Shown here: in pieces, positions 43,414 to 51,012 of the stretch
How positions within the stretch are numbered: the first letter of the stretch is position 1
Layout: each line of letters opens with the position of its first letter
Assembly: GCA_015061685.1 (NCBI GenBank)
Contig: SUWD01000003.1
Span: 62,001-126,000, forward strand
Direction of reading: 5' to 3'
Origin: Lentisphaerota bacterium
GTDB lineage: Bacteria; Verrucomicrobiota; Lentisphaeria; Victivallales; Victivallaceae
DNA: 64,000 nucleotides
Made by a program: the position numbers and the translations under genes
Notes under the pieces: generated by a model
What the model saw: only the letters and a program-made list of their open reading frames with translations
Database searches by the model: none
What the model was told of the DNA's origin: nothing

Positions 43414-44039
43414 AAAATAAAAAAACAAAAAAATCTCGCCCTCCGTCGTACGGAGACGTGATCAAGCGGCGGAACGCTTGTCGCCGCCATAAGCGGCGAA
43501 ACATCCGCCGCAGGCGGTCAGGTCGCTGTAAGGCGACACCTCCTGCCGGAAGCGATGTCATGCAAAAATTTGCATGACGAGTGAGCGTGAGGCAGCAAAA
43601 CAAGAGCCGGTAAAAAATAAAAAAAATCCCGCACCGGGTCGTACCCGGACGTGATCAAGCGGCGGAACGCCCGCTCGGCGGGTTGCGAGGTTATCGCACT
43701 GCTCCGTTGTCGCAGTTTGATCGGTAAATAGCGTGGATATGCGACAGGCGACACCTCCTGCCGGAAGCGATGTCATGCAAAAAAGTTTGCATGACGGGTG
43801 AGCGTGAGGCAGCACAAACAAGAGCCGGTAAAAAATAAAAAAAATCCCGCACCGGGTCGTACCCGGACGTGATCAAGCGGCGGAACGCCCGCTCGGCGGG
43901 TTGCGAGGTTATCGCACTGCTCCGTTGTCGCAGTTTGATCGGTAAATAGCGTGGATATGCGACAGGCGACACCACCTGCCGTAAGCGATGTCATGCAAAA
44001 AAGTTTGCATGACGGGTGAGCGAGAGGCAGCACAAACAA
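43404..44039 (+). repeat. 218-bp tandem repeat array (three units)
   Basis: Units: 43404-43603 (divergent, about 200 bp), 43604-43821 and 43822-44039 (218 bp each and nearly identical). Each runs from GAGCCGGTAAAAAATAAA through CGCACCGGGTCGTACCCGG, a GC-rich inverted repeat region and AAGTTTGCATGACGGGTGAG to GGCAGCACAAACAA. Short open frames through the units are not credible genes. A partial inverted copy lies at 37908-38055. This array together with 44046-44119 fills the gene-free stretch 43414-44140. Confidence 0.9.
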
Positions 44040-44045
44040 GAGCCA

Positions 44046-44119
44046 CGCAGACTGCCGACTATCCCCGGAGCTGTCCGTAAGTGTCTGTTAAAGTCCGTTT
44101 ACGTCCGTACCACCGTTTG
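44046..44119 (+). repeat. Dispersed repeat with GTCCGTA units (copy 2)
   Basis: GCAGACTGCCGACTATCCCC... to ...CGTCCGTACCACCGTTT, homologous to 19499-19583 with about 12 bases missing between GTGTC and AAAGTCCG. It lies between the 218-bp array and the cdsA stop. Confidence 0.7.
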
Positions 44120-44140
44120 TCGAGTGCAGCGAGCTGCATT

Positions 44141-44974
44141 TCACAAAACGTCTTTAAAAGTATATAACAGCCAGAAAAGCAAGCCGTTGTAAATAAAGCT
44201 GTCCAGGACATCAAATGCTCCGCCCATACCGGGAACAAATGATCCGGAATCCTTGATCGCACACAGACGCTTGATCGCCGATTCAGTCAAGTCTCCGTAG
44301 AAACTGCCGAAAGAAAGCACTACCGCCGATAAAATATACCACCATAATCCGGCATGAGGCACGCAAAAGAAAAATGCCAGACTGACAATAATGGAAAGCA
44401 GCAGACCGCCGACAAAGCCTTCATAAGACTTTTTTGGGCTGATATTGGGAGCGATTTTGTGGTTTCCTCCGGGAAGTTTTGAAGTCAGAGTACCGACGAT
44501 ATACCCTCCGGTATCAGTTGCTTTAGTTACCAGACAGAGGTAAATCAGCCAGTATCCGCAAGGATCGGGGATATAGGCAAGCAACAGACCGACCAGAGAT
44601 GGGGTGAGCAGCAAACCGGAACCAAAAGAATTCAAAACCTTCTCCAGCATCTCCTTTTTTACCGTAAGCAGAGAGGCACATGACGCCAGAATCAGCAGTA
44701 AAATCAATATTACTGCCATGTGAATAAATCCCTCAAACTTGAAAAATCCGGCAAGAAGTGAAGCTACTGCCACCAGCCATACGGCAAGAGCCGTCGGCAG
44801 AACGTATGCCGGACGTCCGGACTTATTCAGCATGGCACAACATTCTCCGACTGCGGCACCGACCAGAGCCGGAGCAGCCGCCAGAAACAGCCATTTACCG
44901 CCTGCCGACCAGAAAAATATTCCGCCAAGCAGCCCCATGAGGAGAATAAAACCGATAATGCGGAATTTGAACAT
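44141..44974 (-). CDS. cdsA: Phosphatidate cytidylyltransferase
   Basis: 277 residues from the ATG at 44974 (GGAG lies 10 bases upstream). It makes CDP-diacylglycerol for phospholipid synthesis. Seven to eight transmembrane helices; the signature region is SAIKRLCAIKDSGSFVPGMG then GAFDVLDS. In most CdsA proteins this reads PGHGGxxDRxDS; here Met and Val replace the His and Arg. This variant is also common in planctomycete and verrucomicrobial homologues as I recall, so it is likely functional. It follows the SIS isomerase gene by 16 bp. A longer frame reading back into that gene is not real. Confidence 0.9.
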   Translation of the reverse strand: MFKFRIIGFILLMGLLGGIFFWSAGGKWLFLAAAPALVGAAVGECCAMLNKSGRPAYVLPTALAVWLVAVASLLAGFFKFEGFIHMAVILILLLILASCASLLTVKKEMLEKVLNSFGSGLLLTPSLVGLLLAYIPDPCGYWLIYLCLVTKATDTGGYIVGTLTSKLPGGNHKIAPNISPKKSYEGFVGGLLLSIIVSLAFFFCVPHAGLWWYILSAVVLSFGSFYGDLTESAIKRLCAIKDSGSFVPGMGGAFDVLDSFIYNGLLFWLLYTFKDVL

Positions 44975-44990
44975 CTTTAATTTCACTCCT

Positions 44991-45623
44991 TCAATTAAAA
45001 AATTGAGACTCCACAGCCAGACACAACGTGTGATAAACCGGCAAATGAAGCTCCTGTATTTTGTAAGTCTCTCTCTCCGGCACGGCAACAACCATGTCGG
45101 CAAATTCACGGCATCGCCCCTCTTTCTCTCCGGTAAAGAGGACAGTACGGATATTTTTCGCCCGGGCAGTGATGAAAAGATCATAAATATTCTCCGCATT
45201 GCCGCCGGTGGAGATCCCGATGACCATATCGTTTTTTCTTCCCATTGCCCAGAGCTGCTGGGCAAAACACAGCTGCGGCTCGACATCATTGCTGAAAGCA
45301 CTTTGCAATGCCGGATGCGAAAGAAGCGATACAGACCGCAAGCCATACTGCAATTTTCCGGCGATATCGCTGCCTTTGTCTCCGGCGATCCGGGAAAAGA
45401 GTTCCTTGTCAGCAGCGGAAAGTTCTCTTTTTGATATAAAGCCTTTGAGCAATTCACCGCAGATATGCTCCGCATCGGCGGCACTGCCGCCGTTACCGGC
45501 AAGGAACAGCGTACCATCTCTCCGGAAAAGTTCCACCACTTCATCGGCAAGCTGACGCAAAACCGGAACCACGCATTGCAGTTGCGGATAACGCAGAGAT
45601 AATTCAGTAAAATATTTTTCCAT
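44991..45623 (-). CDS. Phosphoheptose isomerase-like SIS protein (GmhA-like)
   Basis: 210 residues, single SIS domain: LFLAGNGGSAADAEHICGEL, NDMVIGISTGGNAENIYD, and a C-terminal VYHTLCLAVE with the catalytic His. This resembles sedoheptulose-7-phosphate isomerase GmhA, which starts ADP-heptose synthesis for lipopolysaccharide. The insert SKRELSAADKELFSRIAGDKG matches family members. It sits between the symporter (16-bp gap) and cdsA (16-bp gap), in a probable three-gene operon. Confidence 0.85.
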   Translation of the reverse strand: MEKYFTELSLRYPQLQCVVPVLRQLADEVVELFRRDGTLFLAGNGGSAADAEHICGELLKGFISKRELSAADKELFSRIAGDKGSDIAGKLQYGLRSVSLLSHPALQSAFSNDVEPQLCFAQQLWAMGRKNDMVIGISTGGNAENIYDLFITARAKNIRTVLFTGEKEGRCREFADMVVAVPERETYKIQELHLPVYHTLCLAVESQFFN

Positions 45624-45639
45624 CTGTCAGCTCTCTCAA

Positions 45640-46998
45640 TCAGAAAACATTCCATATCCCGATCACCCAGAGCAGCAGAATGACCGGAACAATAACAAAC
45701 TTGATGTAATTATACATTCTGTACGGCAGTTTCATACCTTTGCCGCAATTCACCTCGGCAAAGAAATTCTCCTTTCCCCAGCCGCTTTTGCTGATGCAGA
45801 AAAAGGTCATGTAAGCCGCCCCCAGAGGCAGTAAATTGGCACTGACGATAAAATCTTCCAGATCAAGGATCGTACTCTTTTCTCCCAACGGCTGGAAACT
45901 GCTCCAGATGTTGAAGCCGAATATGCAGGGCAAAGAGAGCAATGCCAATATGATTCCAAAGATCCAGCAGGACTTCTTTCTGCTCCATGCCCACTCATCC
46001 ATGCCGAATGCCACTAAATTCTCAAATACCGCAATCAAGGTCGACAACGCCGCAACTACCAGAAAAACAAAGAATAATCCGCCCCACAAAAATCCCAGCG
46101 GCATACTGTGAAACACCCGGGGCAAAGTCTGGAATATCAGCGACGGTCCGGCACCGGGCTCCACGCCGAAAGATATACAACTGGGAAAAATTATCAGTCC
46201 GGATGCCACCGCTACAAATGTATCCAGCAGAACGATCCATAACCCTTCTTTGAATAAAGAGTGTTCCTTGTTGATATAACTGCCGCAAATGGCAACACTG
46301 CCGATCCCCAGACTCAATGTAAAAAACGCCTGCGACATCGCCGCATGAAGAATTTCAAAGTAACCATACTCCGAATGGGTTTTCGGAGTGAGGAAAAAGC
46401 TTACGCCTTTCATAGCTCCATCAAGTGTAAAAGCTTTGCCGATAAGCACCAGCAAAAGCAAAAGCAATCCGCCCATCATCACTTTTACGCTTTTTTCGAT
46501 GGTCTTTTGCACTCCGCCCAGACAGATGAAGAGAGTCATCAGCAATGAAATGAGCATATATACCGTCTGTCTCCCGGGGGAAGCCATCATCCCGAAAAAA
46601 AATCCTTCCTCCCAGACCGCATTGCTCATTGAAACAAAAGCTGTCGTGTAATTCAAAAGCCACCCGGTGATGACCGTATAAAACATCAGCAATATCAAAT
46701 TGCCGCTGAAAAGAACATACGCCGGGATGTGCCACTTGAAACGGCTCTCTTTATTGGCAAGTTTGCGGAATGCTCCGGGATAAGTGCTTTGAGCCGCCCT
46801 GCCCAGAGAAAGTTCCATAAGCAGCACCGGCAGTCCGAAAAGTACCAGACACACCAGATAGAGCAGAACAAAAAGTCCGCCGCCGTATTTTCCGGTAATA
46901 AAGGGAAATCTCCATACATTTCCCAGACCTATTGCACAACCGGCAGTCATCAGAATAAACCCGATCCGGGAAGCAAAGTGTTCACGCTGATTTTCCAT
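45640..46998 (-). CDS. Sodium:neurotransmitter symporter family (SNF) transporter
   Basis: 452 residues from the ATG at 46998 (MENQREHFASRIGF, family start). LeuT-fold: RIGFILMTAGCAIGLGNVWRFPF in TM1 with the unwound Gly stretch, LFGLPVLLMELSLGRAAQ in TM2, SLGIGSVAICGSY in TM6/7; 11-12 hydrophobic segments. It imports amino acids or related substrates with Na+. A consensus promoter (TTGACA-17-TATCTT) lies at 47040-47068. It heads the operon with the GmhA-like and cdsA genes. Confidence 0.93.
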   Translation of the reverse strand: MENQREHFASRIGFILMTAGCAIGLGNVWRFPFITGKYGGGLFVLLYLVCLVLFGLPVLLMELSLGRAAQSTYPGAFRKLANKESRFKWHIPAYVLFSGNLILLMFYTVITGWLLNYTTAFVSMSNAVWEEGFFFGMMASPGRQTVYMLISLLMTLFICLGGVQKTIEKSVKVMMGGLLLLLLVLIGKAFTLDGAMKGVSFFLTPKTHSEYGYFEILHAAMSQAFFTLSLGIGSVAICGSYINKEHSLFKEGLWIVLLDTFVAVASGLIIFPSCISFGVEPGAGPSLIFQTLPRVFHSMPLGFLWGGLFFVFLVVAALSTLIAVFENLVAFGMDEWAWSRKKSCWIFGIILALLSLPCIFGFNIWSSFQPLGEKSTILDLEDFIVSANLLPLGAAYMTFFCISKSGWGKENFFAEVNCGKGMKLPYRMYNYIKFVIVPVILLLWVIGIWNVF

Positions 46999-47039
46999 AT
47001 TCAACACCCAAACAACAATACATATCATATAATTTTTAT

Positions 47040-47068
47040 AAGATAGCACAAAATAACCTTTTTGTCAA
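47040..47068 (-). promoter_or_regulatory. Sigma-70 promoter for the symporter-gmhA-like-cdsA operon
   Basis: Minus strand TTGACA, 17-bp spacer, TATCTT; located in the divergent region with the nitroreductase promoter. Confidence 0.6.
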
Positions 47069-47075
47069 TGGCAGG

Positions 47076-47104
47076 TTGATTTTTTCCTGTTTACCGTGTA
47101 TCTT
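47076..47104 (+). promoter_or_regulatory. Sigma-70-like promoter for the nitroreductase gene
   Basis: TTGATT (47076-47081), 17-bp spacer, TATCTT (47099-47104), 45 bases before the ATG at 47150. Confidence 0.45.
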
Positions 47105-47149
47105 ATGGGATGGTGTATTGTGTATATTGTGTAATTGTGAGGTTTTGAT

Positions 47150-47722
47150 ATGGATTTCAGCACATTGTCTCCTGCCCGGCGGACGATCCGCCGCTTTGAA
47201 CAGAGAACAGTTCCCGATGAGATGCTCAAACATCTGATCAATATGGCACGATTTGCCTCCTGTGCCTCCAATAAACAGCGTTTGCGGTATGTTATCATCC
47301 GGGAAAATGAATTGGTCAGAAAGGTTTTTGAAACTACCGCCTGGGCGGGAATGGTCGCTCCGAAACGCACGCCAAAGTGGGGTATCGATGCCCCGTTGGA
47401 TTTTATTGCCGTGACAGCTCCGGTCAATGCCGGAGAGATCATCCATGCCGATGCCGGAGCCGCGATCCAGAGTATTCAATTAGCGGCATGGGAGCGTGGA
47501 CTTGGCTGCTGCTGGTTCGCCTCTTTCAAAAAAGCGGAAGTAACAGAATTGCTCAATATCTCCCCTGACCGGGAGATACTTTATCTGATCGCAGTGGGAT
47601 TTCCTGCTGAAAATCCCGTCGGCGAAAAAGCCGTTGACGGCGATGTGGCATATTATCTTGATGAAAATGATGTGCTTCATGTGCCGAAACTTCCTGTTGA
47701 TGAACTTTGTTCTTGGATGTGA
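47150..47722 (+). CDS. Nitroreductase-family protein
   Basis: 190 residues. FMN-dependent nitroreductase fold: SPARRTIRRFEQRTVPDEML with the Arg residues that bind FMN, SNKQRLRYVI, and DAGAAIQSIQLAAWERGLGCCWFASF. These enzymes reduce nitro compounds, quinones or flavins with NAD(P)H. GAGG precedes the start. Its stop lies 2 bp before the ATG of the O-antigen ligase-like gene, suggesting translational coupling though no functional link is evident. Confidence 0.9.
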   Translation: MDFSTLSPARRTIRRFEQRTVPDEMLKHLINMARFASCASNKQRLRYVIIRENELVRKVFETTAWAGMVAPKRTPKWGIDAPLDFIAVTAPVNAGEIIHADAGAAIQSIQLAAWERGLGCCWFASFKKAEVTELLNISPDREILYLIAVGFPAENPVGEKAVDGDVAYYLDENDVLHVPKLPVDELCSWM

Positions 47723-47724
47723 TC

Positions 47725-49515
47725 ATGAGTTTTGACCGGAAAAGCCTGCGTTTTGCATTTGCCGTACTGCTGGCACTGGCAAGTCTGCTTGCCCTGCCGC
47801 TGGCATTTTTGCGTCTTTCCGGCAAACCGGTGATGCTCTATCAGCTTGTCCAGTTGACGACTTTACCGGTAATGACCATGCTTTCGACCGGAATATCCCT
47901 GATATTTCCGGAGAAGATCAAAGCCTTTTTTCTTGCTCCTGACAAAAAATTTCTCCTGACAAGTGCCGCATTGTATCTGTTTATGCTGTTTGTCCAATGG
48001 GGCATGGGGATGATCAATTTTGATCTGTTGTTATCCGGGGCGGTATGGGTGACGCTGCCATTGGCGGTGATTGCCTTGAGTGATGAATTCAAAAAGCTCC
48101 TGCCGTACTGGATGAGTGGTGCGGCACTTTTACTGCTTGTCAGCGGTTTTACTTCGGAAAACTTCACCGGGCTTGCCGGGAACTGGAATTGGACATTCGG
48201 GATGATAACAGCCTTGCTGCCGGGAATATTTTTCACACTCGATCTGCGTTACCGGAAAACGTTTTTTCTGGCGGTGCTTCTGTTGTTTTTTGCGGTTATT
48301 GCCGTTGTGAGACTGGAAATATTTCCCCGTTCAGCTCTGTTTGCCGCTGTCGGAGCGATCGTGGTGATCGCCCTGCGGCGGAGGATCCCGGAAAAGAACT
48401 TCCGCAAACTGCTCTTTTCCGGCATTACCGTTGCGATCCTGCTTTTCTTTGCGGTTCTATTTTGCCTGAATCTGCCGGACACCCGGTTTCAAATCTGGCG
48501 TGGAGCAAGTGATATGATCATGTCCCATCCGCTTGCCGGTGTCGGCAGCGGTCAATTTGATGAAGTTATCCGCCGGCATCTTACAGATGATTTTTACTTT
48601 ACCGGTTTTCCGTCTCCCAGAATCGACCATGCTCACAATGACCTGCTCAATATTTTTGCCGAATGCGGTATTTTGGGTGCGGTCTTTTACCTTGCCGCCG
48701 CCGGTACGATCCTGCTTAAACGGCAGAAAACCCCTGCCGGGATATTGGCTCAATGGATGTTTATGGTCATGCTTTTCTGCGGAATTTTCGATCAGCACAA
48801 CCTTTCTGTTGCCGGATGTTTCATTCTCTGCTGCGGAGCGGGGATCTGCCTTGCTCCGGCAAATACTCCACCGGATATTACCGGGAAATGGAAAGTTCCC
48901 GGAGCTATCTTCGGCGGTTGTCTGATTCTTCCGGCACTTTGGACTGCGGCAATAAATTTTCACACGACCTCCGCCATACGCCGGGGAGATTTGAAGTGGT
49001 TTTCCGGCGACATAAGTGGGGCAAAAGCGGAATATAACGTTGCTGTACGGCAAAAGCCGCATATCCACGCCCTCTATCAGTTTGCCAAACTGAATCTTGC
49101 GGAACAGCGTCCGGCAGATTATTACTTTGAAAAGATGAAAACGGTACTGAAAAAGGAAAATTACCTGCATACCCGCAGACTCAAAGCAGTAAATGCCTAT
49201 TTCAAACGGGATTTCGAACTTGCTTATGAGGAGATTTCCAAAGAAACAGACCTTGCACCTTTCAGCGTGATCTCGGCAGAATTCCGTTATCACCTTTTGC
49301 AGGATGCCCGAAGCACTCCGGAAGCAATAAATGAAGCGTATCAATATTTCATGCTTTTATGCCGGATGCGGGGAATAAAAAGCTACGCTGAACTGCACTC
49401 GCCGGAATTCGAAGCGGTCGATGACGGTCCGTTGCCCCGGGATTTGCGGGAATACTTTTTCCGTGATCCGGAGGCGGTCAGAGCGATATTTTCCGGCTTG
49501 TCCCGGAAACGCTGA
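47725..49515 (+). CDS. O-antigen ligase-like membrane protein with TPR tail (paralog 2)
   Basis: 596 residues from the ATG at 47725; the frame extends upstream only to a weak TTG. About 10-11 hydrophobic segments over residues 10-420; RLEIFPRSALFAAVGAIVVI, IWRGASDMIMSHPLAGVGSG and RIDHAHNDLLNIFAECG mark the Wzy_C periplasmic loop with its conserved His/Asn. Residues about 430-590 form TPR-like helices. It may ligate or polymerise a surface glycan. Architecture matches the protein at 25343-27091 although sequence identity looks low. It converges with and overlaps the dus gene by 38 bp. Confidence 0.82.
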   Translation: MSFDRKSLRFAFAVLLALASLLALPLAFLRLSGKPVMLYQLVQLTTLPVMTMLSTGISLIFPEKIKAFFLAPDKKFLLTSAALYLFMLFVQWGMGMINFDLLLSGAVWVTLPLAVIALSDEFKKLLPYWMSGAALLLLVSGFTSENFTGLAGNWNWTFGMITALLPGIFFTLDLRYRKTFFLAVLLLFFAVIAVVRLEIFPRSALFAAVGAIVVIALRRRIPEKNFRKLLFSGITVAILLFFAVLFCLNLPDTRFQIWRGASDMIMSHPLAGVGSGQFDEVIRRHLTDDFYFTGFPSPRIDHAHNDLLNIFAECGILGAVFYLAAAGTILLKRQKTPAGILAQWMFMVMLFCGIFDQHNLSVAGCFILCCGAGICLAPANTPPDITGKWKVPGAIFGGCLILPALWTAAINFHTTSAIRRGDLKWFSGDISGAKAEYNVAVRQKPHIHALYQFAKLNLAEQRPADYYFEKMKTVLKKENYLHTRRLKAVNAYFKRDFELAYEEISKETDLAPFSVISAEFRYHLLQDARSTPEAINEAYQYFMLLCRMRGIKSYAELHSPEFEAVDDGPLPRDLREYFFRDPEAVRAIFSGLSRKR

Positions 49516-50464
49516 CCGTTTCGGCTCTTGCGAGGAGAGATTCCAGATCGCTCATTGATGCAAGCGTGGATGCTTCCGCCCGTAAAGAGGCCGGGAACCC
49601 TCTGCCTTTGAGATAATCATGGACTATTTTGCGTGCCTGACGCATGGCGGAAACTTCTCCGTACAAAGCGATCATCTCCGAAACATGGTAATGCACCATC
49701 TCCCGCCACTGCTCAAGCGTGGGAGGCAGAGCATTGTCAGATAATTCACTGAAAAGCCACGGATTGCCCATGATCCCCTGTGCAAGCATCACCCGGGAAC
49801 ATCCGGTCTCCCGGCGGATAAGGTCATAACTCTCTCTGGAATTGACCCCGCCGTTGGCGATTACCGGGATATCCGGAAAAGCTTCTCTTACTGCCCGGAT
49901 AATATCAAAACTCACCTGTCCGGTGTAAAAATGTTCTCTGGTTCTGCCGTGGATGGTCAGAGCTTTTGCCCCTCTTTCCACCAAGCCGGCACACAATTCC
50001 AGCGTGGGTGCCGGATCAAGCTCATCAAGAATACGCATTTTGGCGGTCAGAGTAAAACGGCTTTCAGAGGCAATGGCAGCAAAACAGCTCAACGCTTTGG
50101 CAATATTTCTCCCCAGAGCCGCCCCTGCCCCCTTTTTCACCACTTTGGGTACAGGACAACCTAAATTAAAGTCCAGCAGAGAAAAATCCCTCTCATTGAG
50201 TTTGGCACTCGCTTTTTTAAGCAGTTCCTCATCGGCTCCGACCAGCTGGACTGCCAGAAACGTCTCCTCCTCCCCCCGTTTCAGCAGATATTCGCCATTC
50301 CCATTGGCATAAGCCAAACTGGCGGCATCCACCATCTCGGTAAAAGCATAACGGCATCCGCCGCGGTACGCCGCCCGGCGGTAAGCCAGGTCGGTAAATC
50401 CGGACAACGGAGCCATTATCAGGGCATTTTCCGGATAGACCGGAAGCAAAGGCTGATCACTCAT
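49478..50464 (-). CDS. dus: tRNA-dihydrouridine synthase
   Basis: 328 residues. It reduces uridines in the tRNA D-loop using FMN and NAD(P)H. TIM barrel with APLSGFTDLAYRRAA, DFNLGCPVPKVVKKGAGAALG containing the catalytic Cys, LTAKMRI, ALTIHGRTREHFYTG, PVIANGGVNS and GCSRVMLAQGIMGNPWLF. Whether it is DusB or another subtype is not resolved. Its start overlaps the stop of the upstream 177-residue gene by one base. The 3' end overlaps the convergent O-antigen ligase gene by 38 bp. Confidence 0.93.
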   Translation of the reverse strand: MSDQPLLPVYPENALIMAPLSGFTDLAYRRAAYRGGCRYAFTEMVDAASLAYANGNGEYLLKRGEEETFLAVQLVGADEELLKKASAKLNERDFSLLDFNLGCPVPKVVKKGAGAALGRNIAKALSCFAAIASESRFTLTAKMRILDELDPAPTLELCAGLVERGAKALTIHGRTREHFYTGQVSFDIIRAVREAFPDIPVIANGGVNSRESYDLIRRETGCSRVMLAQGIMGNPWLFSELSDNALPPTLEQWREMVHYHVSEMIALYGEVSAMRQARKIVHDYLKGRGFPASLRAEASTLASMSDLESLLARAETVSVSGTSRKISL

Positions 50465-50997
50465 CAGAAAAGCTCGGCACGCTGACGGCGGGCTTCTTCA
50501 GTGGCACGGGCGGTCAGGTCGGCAAGCACCTCATCCTGCATTGCCTTATCCATTGCCACAAATTGTCCCATCAGCTCATTTTCCTGTGAGGACAAACTGG
50601 TATATTCCGTGGGGTTTGCCGGAGAACTCAATTTACCGGCAAATTCCCGGATGATCTCTTTTTTCTCTCTTTCGCCAAAGATGGCAAATTCATCCAGAAG
50701 CACCTTCTGCTCGCTGAGCATCTCCACCAATTCGGGGTGACGGCGGTAGGTAGATCCCAGCCGCGGCGGCGGTTCTTTGATCGGTTCCGGGCCTTCCAGA
50801 TAGGGCCGCAGAAGCGGATATATCTTATCCCAGGTCTCGTTGCGGATATTTTTCGCCTGCCGGTCGATGTAACGCCGGAGCAATTCGATCCGGATCCCGT
50901 TGAGCCGGGAAATATCCTCAAAAGAGAGATTGTCGGAACACTTCTCAATGATTTCAAGAAACTCTTTGTTAAAATTCTTTTCCGCTTTGTCAGGCAT
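50464..50997 (-). CDS. Hypothetical protein with HTH-like N-terminus
   Basis: 177 residues, cytosolic. Residues about 20-70 (LSFEDISRLNGIRIELLRRY, WDKIYPLLRPYL) look like a degenerate XRE-type helix-turn-helix in which the last helix is followed by a conserved-looking Trp/Tyr patch; the rest is helical and charged (about 90-177). Function is unknown. One base overlap with dus and 15 bp from the secreted protein gene upstream indicate an operon of the three genes 52608-49478. Confidence 0.6.
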   Translation of the reverse strand: MPDKAEKNFNKEFLEIIEKCSDNLSFEDISRLNGIRIELLRRYIDRQAKNIRNETWDKIYPLLRPYLEGPEPIKEPPPRLGSTYRRHPELVEMLSEQKVLLDEFAIFGEREKKEIIREFAGKLSSPANPTEYTSLSSQENELMGQFVAMDKAMQDEVLADLTARATEEARRQRAELF

Positions 50998-51012
50998 GAT
51001 AAATCCTCCTGA

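Noticed and set aside
43007..44039. Several 78-198-residue minus-strand frames in and beside the 218-bp repeats
   Set aside because: They are shared among repeat units without codon-type conservation and overlap the MFS gene; no ribosome-binding sites.
44975..45655. N-terminal extension of cdsA by about 225 residues
   Set aside because: It reads through the GmhA-like gene in another frame; cdsA has a ribosome-binding site and family start at 44974.
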